In this document: one piece after another, positions 36,332 to 44,874 of the stretch | Layout of the letters: each line of letters begins with the position of its first letter | Position numbering within the stretch: position 1 is the first letter of the stretch | Source: an uncultured Lachnospiraceae bacterium | GTDB taxonomy: Bacteria; Bacillota; Clostridia; Lachnospirales; Lachnospiraceae | Direction of reading: 5' to 3' | Length of the DNA stretch: 64,000 bases | NCBI GenBank assembly: GCA_900315945.1 | Contig: ONAZ01000002.1 | Location: forward strand, 62,001 to 126,000 | Made by a program: the position numbers and the translations under genes | The notes under the pieces: generated by a model | Databases searched by the model: none | Told to the model about the DNA's origin: nothing | What the model saw: only the letters and a program-made list of their open reading frames with translations

Positions 36332-36502
36332 CTACATACCTCCTTTTGCCTTTGTAAAAAATGTTGAAACGAGATTAGAAAACTCTCTTCCAACAATACC
36401 CTCGTCCTGGGAGCCTATTACAAATGTAACAACAGCAACAAGTGCAATAATTGCAATAACTGTTATTAGTGCAGGACCATATTCTTTGAGAATATCTTGC
36501 AT
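36332..36502 (-). CDS. Leaderless Flp-like major pilin, 56 residues
   Basis: The gene starts with ATG at 36502 behind GGAGGTG and ends with TAG at 36332. The product begins MQDILKEYGPALITVIAIIA, has one long helix (residues 10-30) and a short tail (FSNLVSTFFTKAKGGM). Flp pilins carry Glu-Tyr at +5 and +6 after cleavage at Gly; here EY is at residues 7-8 with no leader peptide at all. Being first in the operon, just after the promoter, it is the best candidate for the major subunit. A stop-codon-bounded upstream region shows no in-frame leader with a ribosome site. Confidence 0.75.
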   Translation of the reverse strand: MQDILKEYGPALITVIAIIALVAVVTFVIGSQDEGIVGREFSNLVSTFFTKAKGGM

Positions 36503-36607
36503 AAAAACACCTCCTTTCGGTAGTTTCTACGCCTTAAATTACAATATGAGAAAAACATAGCTATGATAATAGCTACTACGAGCTGATAGCTCTCTTGACA
36601 TGTTAAT

Positions 36608-36636
36608 AAGATAACACTTCTTATTCGAACTATCAA
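36608..36636 (-). promoter_or_regulatory. Promoter of the pilus operon
   Basis: On the minus strand TTGATA (36636-36631) and TATCTT (36613-36608) are 17 bp apart. The transcript would have a leader of about 100 bases before the pilin start, containing GAGCTATCAGCTC and TAGCTATTATCATAGCTA, two small hairpins. Confidence 0.55.
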
Positions 36637-36659
36637 TCGAACAAATTATTAAATTTTTA

Positions 36660-36687
36660 TTAACTTTTATTTAAAATATGGTATTAT
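36660..36687 (+). promoter_or_regulatory. Likely promoter of the cyclophilin gene
   Basis: TTAACT (36660-36665) and TATTAT (36682-36687) are 16 bp apart, 37 bp before the start codon. The -35 box is moderate. Confidence 0.45.
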
Positions 36688-36724
36688 AAATAAGTATTTT
36701 TATTTATAGAAAGAAGGTAGAAAA

Positions 36725-37246
36725 ATGGCTCAAAATCCAATAGTAACAATTAAAATGGATTCGGGTAAAGAGATAAAAGCTGAACTTTATCCAGATATTG
36801 CACCAAACTCAGTTAACAACTTTATCAGCTTAATTAAATCAGGATTTTATAATGGAGTTGGATTCCACAGAGTTATTCCAGGCTTTATGATTCAAGGTGG
36901 GGATCCTGATGGAATAGGAACAGGCGGTCCTGGATATTCAATAAAAGGTGAGTTTAGTAGTAATGGATTCAAAAATGACTTAAAACACACGGAAGGTGTA
37001 CTATCTATGGCTCGTTCCATGATGCCAAATAGCGCCGGAAGCCAATTTTTCATTATGCATAAGACAAGTCCACATCTAGATGGCGACTATGCCGCATTTG
37101 GTAAAGTTATAGAAGGACTAGAAGTAGTTGATGAAATCGCAAACGTAGAAAGAGATTATAACGACATGCCTCTAGAACCACAGGTTATGATTGAAGTAAC
37201 TGTTGATACATTTGGCACAGACTATCCTGAGCCTGAGAAGTGTTAG
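36725..37246 (+). CDS. ppiB: Cyclophilin-type peptidyl-prolyl isomerase
   Basis: The 173-residue protein is a single cyclophilin domain with GFHRVIPGFMIQGGDP (catalytic Arg in FHR), the MARSMMPNSAGSQFFIM segment and a Trp-to-Gly region as in bacterial cytoplasmic forms. It speeds proline cis-trans isomerisation during folding. There is no signal peptide. GAAGG lies eight bases before the ATG. A strong hairpin separates it from the downstream gene. Confidence 0.94.
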   Translation: MAQNPIVTIKMDSGKEIKAELYPDIAPNSVNNFISLIKSGFYNGVGFHRVIPGFMIQGGDPDGIGTGGPGYSIKGEFSSNGFKNDLKHTEGVLSMARSMMPNSAGSQFFIMHKTSPHLDGDYAAFGKVIEGLEVVDEIANVERDYNDMPLEPQVMIEVTVDTFGTDYPEPEKC

Positions 37247-37276
37247 ATAACACACTATTCATTTGATTTTAAAATA

Positions 37277-37340
37277 TGTCTGTGAATAATTCCCACAAGG
37301 CGATTTTCTTCATGAGCCGGTGGGAGATTATTCACAGACA
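37277..37340 (+). other. Long stable hairpin between ppiB and the UPF0371 gene
   Basis: TGTCTGTGAATAAT (37277-37290) pairs with ATTATTCACAGACA (37327-37340), and after a one-base bulge TCCCAC pairs with GTGGGA. The loop adds GGC/GCC. Over 20 bp of stem make it the strongest hairpin in this part, but no T-run follows on either strand. It may be a processing or stability element rather than a terminator. Confidence 0.6.
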
Positions 37341-37369
37341 CAAATATTTATAAAAAGGAAAAAAGAATT

Positions 37370-38836
37370 ATGAAACAAGGTTTTGACAATGATAAATATT
37401 TAAAAACTCAATCTGAGCATATTATTGAAAGAATTAATAAATTCGACAATAAGCTTTATCTTGAATTTGGTGGAAAGCTTCTTGATGACTACCATGCCAC
37501 AAGAGTTCTTCCAGGTTTTAAGGCAGATTCCAAGCTTCAAATGCTTATGCAACTTAAGGATAAAGCAGAAATTGTTATGGTGGTATCTTCAGAGGATATT
37601 GAGAAAAACAAAGTTAGAGAAGACCTGGGAATTACATACGATAACGATGTAATTAGACTTGTAAAAGAATTCCAGAATCGTGGACTCTATGTAGGTAGTG
37701 TAGTTCTTACAAAATACACAAACCAAAGAGCAGCAAATCTCTTTGCATCAAGACTAGAGAAAATGAATATCAAAATATACCATCACTATCTAATTCCTGG
37801 ATATCCTAACGATGTCACAACAATAGTAAGTGATGATGGATTTGGCAAGAATGATTTTATCGAGACAGAACGTCCTCTTGTAGTTGTAACTGCTCCAGGT
37901 CCTGGAAGCGGTAAAATGAGCACTTGTCTTTCTCAGCTATATCATCATAACAAACGTGGTCTAAGAGCCGGATATGCAAAGTTCGAGACATTTCCAATCT
38001 GGAATTTACCACTAGAACATCCAGTTAACTTAGCATACGAAGCAGCCACTGCAGATCTTAATGATATCAATATGATTGATCCATTTCATATGTCTAAATA
38101 TGGAGTATCAACCGTAAACTATAATAGAGATATTGAGATATATCCTGTATTAAATGCTATATTTACGGAAATATATGGTGAAAGCCCTTATGCTTCTCCT
38201 ACTGATATGGGTGTTAATATGGCTGGAAACTGCATTATCGATGATGAAGCCTGCTGTGAAGCTTCAAAGCAAGAAATAATAAGAAGATATTATGAAGCAA
38301 TCACAGGCGTGGCAGAAGGAAAGCGTGAGAAGTCTGAAGTAAATAAAATAGAACTTCTAATGAGTCAGCTAAACCTTAATGTTAGAGATAGAGCTGTGGT
38401 TACTCCTGCGCTTAACAGAGAGGAAAAGACTGGAAAGCCTGCTACGGCAATAGAACTTCCAAATGGAAAGATTATCACAGGAAAAACAGGTGATTTACTA
38501 GGACCATGTTCTGCTGCTCTTGTAAATGTATTAAAAGAATTAGCAGGAATTGATCACGATATTAAAATCCTTTCTCCTGAATCAATTGCTCCTATACAAA
38601 AGCTTAAAACAAACTACCTAGGAAGCAAAAACCCCCGCCTTCACACAGACGAGGTATTAATTGCATTATCCGCTACAGCAGCAACAAATGAAGATGCTGC
38701 TAAGGCTTTATCTCAACTTCCTAATTTGAAAGGCTCACAGGTTCATTCAACTGTACTGCTATCTTCTGTTGATAAACAGGTATTCAAGAAATTAGAATGT
38801 AATGTTACATACGAGCCAAAGAACTGGAATATCTAG
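37370..38836 (+). CDS. UPF0371 (DUF1846) family protein
   Basis: The 488-residue cytoplasmic protein begins MKQGFDNDKYLKTQSEHIIE and has the family's nucleotide-binding-like PLVVVTAPGPGSGKMSTCLSQLYH loop and the GVNMAGNCIIDDEACCEASK segment. The family is widespread in Firmicutes; a structure is known for a streptococcal member, but no reaction is established. Length is standard (about 490-500). AAAAGGA precedes the ATG. Its last four bases overlap the stop of the convergent gene at 38833. Confidence 0.9.
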   Translation: MKQGFDNDKYLKTQSEHIIERINKFDNKLYLEFGGKLLDDYHATRVLPGFKADSKLQMLMQLKDKAEIVMVVSSEDIEKNKVREDLGITYDNDVIRLVKEFQNRGLYVGSVVLTKYTNQRAANLFASRLEKMNIKIYHHYLIPGYPNDVTTIVSDDGFGKNDFIETERPLVVVTAPGPGSGKMSTCLSQLYHHNKRGLRAGYAKFETFPIWNLPLEHPVNLAYEAATADLNDINMIDPFHMSKYGVSTVNYNRDIEIYPVLNAIFTEIYGESPYASPTDMGVNMAGNCIIDDEACCEASKQEIIRRYYEAITGVAEGKREKSEVNKIELLMSQLNLNVRDRAVVTPALNREEKTGKPATAIELPNGKIITGKTGDLLGPCSAALVNVLKELAGIDHDIKILSPESIAPIQKLKTNYLGSKNPRLHTDEVLIALSATAATNEDAAKALSQLPNLKGSQVHSTVLLSSVDKQVFKKLECNVTYEPKNWNI

Positions 38837-39330
38837 AGCCTGTCAAAGAAGCCCTGACTATCGCTTATATCATAGTTAGCTCCGTTAAATGTGAATACAG
38901 TAGGCGATTGAAATGTTATAAGGGCATCACTTCCTGTATTTCTATTAATCGTCAAAGTATATTCAGCTGGTGTTACTTCTACGGAAGAAACATCAGCTAT
39001 TTTTATTTTCTTTAAACCATCCCAAATAGCATTTATCTCATTTGGATCAGTAATTACTGTTGTATTTCCATTCTTAATTACAGAAATACGAGTAATAGGA
39101 TTAGATGCAAGATTTGCATCTAATGCATATAAATTCTGATCATTGCAGAATTGCAAAAATGTGTTATTTGGCATAACTCCAACTACTTTTTCCTGTTTTT
39201 CTTCTTTTTGTTCACCTGGCTCTCCATACTTTATTGTCATAACAAGACCAAATATTAATCCTCCTATCAAAAGCACAAATGCAATTACCAAAACAATCCA
39301 AAAAGCCTTCTTCTCTAGTACGTTTCCCAT
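38833..39330 (-). CDS. Membrane-anchored protein of unknown function
   Basis: The 165-residue protein has one N-terminal helix (about residues 11-34), a charged linker (EPGEQKEEKQEKV), and an extracellular domain of about 110 residues rich in beta-type sequence. No Cys lipobox is present. I recognise no family. It follows the GH13 gene by 14 bp on the same strand and overlaps the UPF0371 stop from the other side. Confidence 0.6.
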   Translation of the reverse strand: MGNVLEKKAFWIVLVIAFVLLIGGLIFGLVMTIKYGEPGEQKEEKQEKVVGVMPNNTFLQFCNDQNLYALDANLASNPITRISVIKNGNTTVITDPNEINAIWDGLKKIKIADVSSVEVTPAEYTLTINRNTGSDALITFQSPTVFTFNGANYDISDSQGFFDRL

Positions 39331-39344
39331 TATTAAATGCTCCT

Positions 39345-41273
39345 TTAATTATTTATTTTCATTATTCTTGCTTCATAAGGCGCAAGTTTACTGCTATAAA
39401 TATAGCCATATTCAGATCTGTAATTATCATCACAACTACTGTATATCATCTCGTATTCACTATGATAACTGTAGCTATCCATGTATTCCTCTCCCAAATT
39501 ACAATCAATAATATATATATCATCTCCCAGACTTCTCTTATATACAAATCTGTCCTGAGATTTATCAAGTACTTCAAAACCTCCATAAGCAAAAGCCTTG
39601 TTTTCTGCCCGAAGTTTAATCAGCATTTTATAAAGCTGTGTAATCTCTTCTCTAGGCTTTTGCTGTACCTTTTCATGATACTTTGGAATATTCTCATTCC
39701 AAGGAAGAAGCACACGTCCATGTTCCCTTGTGGCAGTTAGAATTGTTCCAAATACCTCATTAGGAGCCTCACCATTATCTACATGTTCTCTGTAGTAATT
39801 CTTCGACTCAACATCTGTAATTTCTTGCATTGACGTAAACTTATAATTAGTAAGCCCCATTTCATCACCCTGATATATAAAAGGCGTACCTCTTAAAGTA
39901 AATTGCATAACAGCAAGGAGTTTCTCAACAGGCTCTATAAACTCTGTATTCTTCGTAACTTTACTTACCATCTTAGGATTATCATGATTATTATAGAAAA
40001 TGCTCATATAACACTGATTTCCATAGTTTTGTATCCAGTCTATCATATAATCTCTATAATAATTAAGGTCATACTCATAATCAGCAAATCTATCATGACC
40101 TGGAGTCTCAAGATGGTCAAAAGAGAATATCATATTGAGCTCTTCTCTCTCTTTTGCAGTAAGAAGACGTGCCTGTTCCATACCAAGTCCTGGTGTCTCC
40201 CCTACAGAAAATGCGTCATATTTCTTAAATGTATTCTCATATATCTCATGTAAGAATTCATTAAGTCTAGGACCATAATAGTATTTCTCAACACCCATAA
40301 ATCCCATAAGCTCACCAATGGTTGTATCCCCATCAGGAAGACCAGGAGCCTTGGAAATATAATTAATAACATCCATTCTGAATCCATCAACACCCTTTTT
40401 TAACCAGAAGTTAATCATATCATAGATGTCACGGCGCATATCTTCGCATTCCCAGTTTAGGTCCATTTGCTTCTTAGAAAAAAGATGAAGCGCCCACACA
40501 TCTTCCTTTTCATAATAGTTCCAAGCACTTCCAGAAAAGAAACTAACCCAGTTATTAGGCGGAATCATATTATTCATTATTTCATCAAAATCAATCTCTT
40601 CTCCTGATTTAGCTCGCTCGATTAGTTCTTTTCTAACTTCAGCTCCCTCTCTAATATAGTAATACTTTCTATATGGGCTTTCTGGACTCTTAAGAGCTTC
40701 TTTAAACCATTTATGCTCATCAGATGTGTGATTGACTACCAAGTCCATTATAAGCTTCATATGACGCTTATGAAGCTCATTTAACAGGGTATCGAAATCC
40801 TCCATAGTACCAAACTCATTCATTATCTTATAATAATCTCTAATATCATAACCATTATCATCATTAGGAGAATCATAGATAGGTGAAAGCCAAAGAGCGT
40901 CAACTCCCAAATCTTTTAGATAATCAAGCTTACTTATAATTCCTGGAATATCTCCTATTCCATCCCCGTTTGAATCACAAAATGTCCTAGGATATATCTG
41001 ATATATTGTAGCCTCTTTCCACCAGGCAGGCTCTATAGCCGAGATACTAGGCTCCACTTTGTCTTTTTCTATGTTAATAAGGTCAATTAATGCCTCATAG
41101 AAAGATGGATTAATCTTAGATTTCGTAATGGTTTTCAGGTGTTTTAGCTTCACCCAGCCCAACTTCTTAAAAGCATCCTCATCAATTCCTAATTGTAGTA
41201 GCAACTTAGCTATTGCGTCATGTCCAACTGGTGTATTATATATTTCATTCAATGTGCTGTTCTTTGTAATCAT
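39345..41273 (-). CDS. GH13_31-type alpha-glucosidase with N-terminal helical domain
   Basis: Residues about 90-642 form an oligo-1,6-glucosidase/alpha-glucosidase: WWKEATIYQIYPRTFCDSNG at the start, LVVNHTSDEH, GFRMDVINYIS (nucleophile), SVGETPG (acid/base) and YNNHDNPKM. Residues 1-85 are an extra helical domain (TLNEIYNTPVGHDAIAKLLL ...), which I do not know from the standard enzyme. No signal peptide, so it acts on imported malto- or isomalto-oligosaccharides. The ATG at 41273 has GGGGGAG upstream and replaces the longer frame. Confidence 0.92.
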   Translation of the reverse strand: MITKNSTLNEIYNTPVGHDAIAKLLLQLGIDEDAFKKLGWVKLKHLKTITKSKINPSFYEALIDLINIEKDKVEPSISAIEPAWWKEATIYQIYPRTFCDSNGDGIGDIPGIISKLDYLKDLGVDALWLSPIYDSPNDDNGYDIRDYYKIMNEFGTMEDFDTLLNELHKRHMKLIMDLVVNHTSDEHKWFKEALKSPESPYRKYYYIREGAEVRKELIERAKSGEEIDFDEIMNNMIPPNNWVSFFSGSAWNYYEKEDVWALHLFSKKQMDLNWECEDMRRDIYDMINFWLKKGVDGFRMDVINYISKAPGLPDGDTTIGELMGFMGVEKYYYGPRLNEFLHEIYENTFKKYDAFSVGETPGLGMEQARLLTAKEREELNMIFSFDHLETPGHDRFADYEYDLNYYRDYMIDWIQNYGNQCYMSIFYNNHDNPKMVSKVTKNTEFIEPVEKLLAVMQFTLRGTPFIYQGDEMGLTNYKFTSMQEITDVESKNYYREHVDNGEAPNEVFGTILTATREHGRVLLPWNENIPKYHEKVQQKPREEITQLYKMLIKLRAENKAFAYGGFEVLDKSQDRFVYKRSLGDDIYIIDCNLGEEYMDSYSYHSEYEMIYSSCDDNYRSEYGYIYSSKLAPYEARIMKINN

Positions 41274-41353
41274 ATGCGTCTCCCCCACTATTATAGTTTT
41301 CATATATGAAATACATTTTATAGTTATTTATACTTTTATTCTTTTACTGATAT

Positions 41354-41381
41354 TCTATACCCTTTTATACTTTTTTTGCAA
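41354..41381 (-). promoter_or_regulatory. Promoter of the GH13_31 gene
   Basis: On the minus strand TTGCAA (41381-41376) and TATAGA (41359-41354) are 16 bp apart, about 80 bp upstream of the start codon. Confidence 0.5.
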
Positions 41382-41447
41382 GATGTTAAGTCTATCCTAT
41401 CCATATTACTATAGTGTTGTTAGGCAGGAGTTTCACAAATGAATTAT

Positions 41448-41480
41448 AAAAAGAAAACTCCCGGCAGGGATGCCGAGAGT
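41448..41480 (-). terminator. Terminator of carB
   Basis: ACTCTCGGCA-TCCC-TGCCGGGAGT (minus strand, 41480-41457) forms a 10-bp stem with one mismatch and a four-base loop, followed by TTTCTTTTTAT. It lies about 60 bp after the carB stop. Confidence 0.8.
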
Positions 41481-41481
41481 A

Positions 41482-41514
41482 GATGCTCATTGCCTGGACG
41501 GCAAATTGAGCATC
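41482..41514. other. Second hairpin between carB and its terminator
   Basis: GATGCTCA-TTGCC (41482-41494) pairs with GGCAA and TGAGCATC (41500-41514) around a TGGAC loop and a two-base bulge. It lies directly before the terminator on the carB transcript and may protect the mRNA end. Confidence 0.55.
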
Positions 41515-41539
41515 GGTTTCTGTCATGTTTCAAATATAC

Positions 41540-44500
41540 TTACTTTATTTCACTATGAAATTCCTGAAGTGACTTAACAGATTCTTCTGTATTAGTCTTA
41601 ATATAGTGAATTCCTTGTGCAGTAGCTCTTGCTGCTGCCATAGTAGTCATATAAGGTACTTGGGCTTTAATAGCAGCCTTTCTAAGGTAACTATCATCAT
41701 TAACACATTCCTTACCAACAGGAGTATTAACAATTAAGTCAATATCACCATTAGTAATCATATCCTTAATATTAGGACGGCCTTCATATAATTTTTTGAC
41801 CTTTGTTGCAGGAATGCCTGCTTCTACAATTAAGTCATATGTACGACCTGTACCAAGAATCTTGAATCCATCTTCATGGAATTGCTTAGCAATTTCAACA
41901 ACTTCTGGTTTATCCTTATCATTTACAGAGATAAGAACTGTTCCTTCAAGTGGAAGCTTAGATTGAATTCCCTCTTGAGCCTTGTAGAAAGCCTCACCAT
42001 ATGAAGGACTAATACCAAGTACTTCACCAGTTGAACGCATCTCAGGTCCAAGTACTGGGTCAACTTCTGGGAACATATTGAATGGAAATGCCGCTTCCTT
42101 AACGCCGTAGTTAGGAATCTTTCTTTCCTTCATGCCAACAATTGGTGATGGATTGCCAGTAAGCTCTGATGTAATGATATCAGTTGCAAGAGGCACCATT
42201 CTTATATTACATACCTTAGATACAAGAGGGACTGTACGAGATGCTCTAGGATTAGCCTCTAATACATACACCTTGCCATTCTCGATGGCATATTGCATAT
42301 TCATAAGGCCTCTTACATTCATCTCAACTGCAATTCTTCTTGTGTATTCCTTAATAGTCTTAACATTTTCTTCAGAAATATGAGCAGAAGGAATAATACA
42401 TGCTGAGTCTCCAGAGTGAACACCTGCAAGTTCGATATGCTCCATAACAGCAGGAACATAAGCATTAGTTCCATCAGATATAGCATCTGCTTCACATTCA
42501 AGTGCGTGATTTAAGAATCTATCAATAAGTATTGGTCTATCAGGTGTTACACCAACTGCAGCATTCATATATTCTACAAGTGTCTCTTCATCATATACGA
42601 CTTCCATTCCACGACCACCAAGAACATATGAAGGTCTAACCATAACTGGATAACCTATTCTATTAGCAATTTCCTTAGCTTCATCTACATCAACAGCCAT
42701 TCCAGATTCAGGCATTGGAATTTCCAGCTTATCCATCATAGCTCTAAATTGATCTCTATCTTCTGCAAGATCAATAACTGCAGGAGAAGTACCAAGAACC
42801 TTAACACCATTTTCTTCAAGCTGTGCAGCTAAGTTAAGTGGTGTCTGACCGCCAAACTGTGCAATAACACCAAGTGGTTTCTCTTTATTGTAAATGCTAA
42901 GAACATCCTCAAGTGTAAGTGGCTCAAAGTAAAGCTTATCAGATGTATCATAGTCTGTTGATACAGTCTCTGGGTTACAGTTAACAATAATTGTCTCAAA
43001 GCCAAGCTTCTTAAGAGCTTTTGCCGCATGAACACAACAATAGTCAAACTCAATACCCTGACCAATTCTGTTAGGTCCACCACCAAGAATCATAATCTTC
43101 TTGTTATCTGATACCACATCCTTGTCCTTGGCATTATATGTAGAATAATAATAAGCTGCATCCTTTGTTCCGCTAACATGAACACCTTCCCAGGCTTCTT
43201 CTACACCAAGTTCAATTCTCTTATTTCTTACCTTGGCTTCATCAACATCTAGAATCTGGCTTAAGTATTTATCAGAGAAACCATCCTTCTTAGCTTTGAT
43301 TAGAAGTTCATCACTTGGAAGAGAACCCTTAGACTCAGCTAATTCTTCCTCTTCTTCTACAAGTTCTTTCATCTGCTCAATGAAATATGTCTTAACCTTA
43401 GTAATCTCGAATATCTCATCAACAGTCGCTCCTTTTCTAAGAGCTTCATACATAATAAAGTGTCTCTCAGAAGAAGGTGTAATTAACATCTGAAGTAATT
43501 CTTCTTTAGACTTAGTATCGAAATCCTTAGCGTGACCAAGGCCATATCTACCTATCTCAAGGGAACGAATAGCTTTCTGGAAAGCTTCCTTGTATGTCTT
43601 ACCAATAGACATAACTTCTCCAACAGCCTTCATCTGTGTACCAAGCTTGTCTTCAACACCCTTGAATTTCTCAAATGCCCAACGTGCAAACTTAATAACA
43701 ACATAGTCTCCGTCAGGAACGTATTTATCTAATGTACCATACTTACCACACTCAATGTCTTTAAGTGTAAGACCGCAGGCAAGCATAGCTGATACAAGAG
43801 CAATTGGAAATCCCGTTGCTTTAGAAGCAAGTGCTGATGAACGGCTTGTTCTAGGATTAATCTCAATAACAACTATTCTATCTGATACAGGGTCATGGGC
43901 AAACTGTACATTTGTTCCACCGATAACCTGAACCTTATCTACAATCTTATATGCCTGCTCCTGTAATCTCTTCTGAACTTCTTCAGAGATTGTAAGCATT
44001 GGAGCTGAACAGAAGGAATCTCCTGTATGAACACCAAGTGGGTCGATATTCTCAATAAAGCAAACAGTAATCATATTGCCTTCTGAATCACGAACAACCT
44101 CAAGCTCTAACTCTTCCCATCCAAGGATAGACTCTTCTACAAGAACCTGACCTACAAGTGAAGCCTGAAGACCTCTCTTACATACAACTTGTAATTCTTC
44201 CTTGTTGTATACAAGACCGCCACCAGCGCCTCCCATTGTATAGGCAGGACGAAGAACAACAGGATATCCTAATTCATCAGCAATTGATAATGCTTCATCA
44301 ACAGTATATGCAACTTGTGAGCGAGCCATTTCGATGCCAAGAGAATTCATTGTTTCCTTGAACTCAATTCTATCTTCACCACGTTCAATAGCATCAACCT
44401 GAACACCGATTACCTTCACATTATACTTATCAAGCACTCCTGCTTTATTTAACTCTGAACATAAATTAAGTCCTGATTGTCCTCCCAAGTTAGGAAGTAA

Positions 44501-44755
44501 AGCATCCGGACGTTCTTTAGCAATAATCTGCTCTAATCTATCTACATTTAAAGGCTCAATATATGTAACATCAGCTGTCTCTGGATCTGTCATAATTGTT
44601 GCAGGGTTAGAATTAACTAGCACAATCTCATATCCAAGCTTCTTAAGAGCTTTACAAGCTTGAGTACCAGAATAATCGAATTCGCAAGCCTGACCAATTA
44701 TAATAGGACCAGAACCAATTATAAGAACTTTATTAATATCTTCGCGTTTTGGCAT
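41540..44755 (-). CDS. carB: Carbamoyl-phosphate synthase large subunit
   Basis: The 1071-residue enzyme makes carbamoyl phosphate for arginine and pyrimidines. It has two homologous ATP-grasp halves (residues about 1-400 and 550-930), each with its phosphate loop (GGAGGGLVYN and GGRGMEVVYD), the oligomerisation domain between them, and an MGS-like allosteric domain at the C-terminus (VNTPVGKECVNDDSYLRKAA). The start MPKREDINKVLIIGSGPI and length are standard. No carA is adjacent, so the small subunit must be encoded elsewhere. AGGAG precedes the ATG by eight bases. Confidence 0.97.
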   Translation of the reverse strand: MPKREDINKVLIIGSGPIIIGQACEFDYSGTQACKALKKLGYEIVLVNSNPATIMTDPETADVTYIEPLNVDRLEQIIAKERPDALLPNLGGQSGLNLCSELNKAGVLDKYNVKVIGVQVDAIERGEDRIEFKETMNSLGIEMARSQVAYTVDEALSIADELGYPVVLRPAYTMGGAGGGLVYNKEELQVVCKRGLQASLVGQVLVEESILGWEELELEVVRDSEGNMITVCFIENIDPLGVHTGDSFCSAPMLTISEEVQKRLQEQAYKIVDKVQVIGGTNVQFAHDPVSDRIVVIEINPRTSRSSALASKATGFPIALVSAMLACGLTLKDIECGKYGTLDKYVPDGDYVVIKFARWAFEKFKGVEDKLGTQMKAVGEVMSIGKTYKEAFQKAIRSLEIGRYGLGHAKDFDTKSKEELLQMLITPSSERHFIMYEALRKGATVDEIFEITKVKTYFIEQMKELVEEEEELAESKGSLPSDELLIKAKKDGFSDKYLSQILDVDEAKVRNKRIELGVEEAWEGVHVSGTKDAAYYYSTYNAKDKDVVSDNKKIMILGGGPNRIGQGIEFDYCCVHAAKALKKLGFETIIVNCNPETVSTDYDTSDKLYFEPLTLEDVLSIYNKEKPLGVIAQFGGQTPLNLAAQLEENGVKVLGTSPAVIDLAEDRDQFRAMMDKLEIPMPESGMAVDVDEAKEIANRIGYPVMVRPSYVLGGRGMEVVYDEETLVEYMNAAVGVTPDRPILIDRFLNHALECEADAISDGTNAYVPAVMEHIELAGVHSGDSACIIPSAHISEENVKTIKEYTRRIAVEMNVRGLMNMQYAIENGKVYVLEANPRASRTVPLVSKVCNIRMVPLATDIITSELTGNPSPIVGMKERKIPNYGVKEAAFPFNMFPEVDPVLGPEMRSTGEVLGISPSYGEAFYKAQEGIQSKLPLEGTVLISVNDKDKPEVVEIAKQFHEDGFKILGTGRTYDLIVEAGIPATKVKKLYEGRPNIKDMITNGDIDLIVNTPVGKECVNDDSYLRKAAIKAQVPYMTTMAAARATAQGIHYIKTNTEESVKSLQEFHSEIK

Positions 44756-44793
44756 AATATATCTCCTTCTTCTTTTTTTACTCTATCATATCT

Positions 44794-44822
44794 ATTATAG
44801 AGATATTGCACTTTAGATACAA
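44794..44822 (-). promoter_or_regulatory. Promoter of carB
   Basis: On the minus strand TTGTAT (44822-44817) and a perfect TATAAT (44799-44794) are 17 bp apart, about 40 bp before the start codon. The gap is too short for a PyrR attenuator. Confidence 0.65.
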
Positions 44823-44874
44823 GTATTTTTTGAAGTTCATTTGGGTGACGAGAAGACAACCCATGCCCCATATG

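Noticed and set aside
44756..44874. PyrR-type attenuator before carB
   Set aside because: The leader is about 40 bases with no terminator-antiterminator pair or PyrR binding loop.
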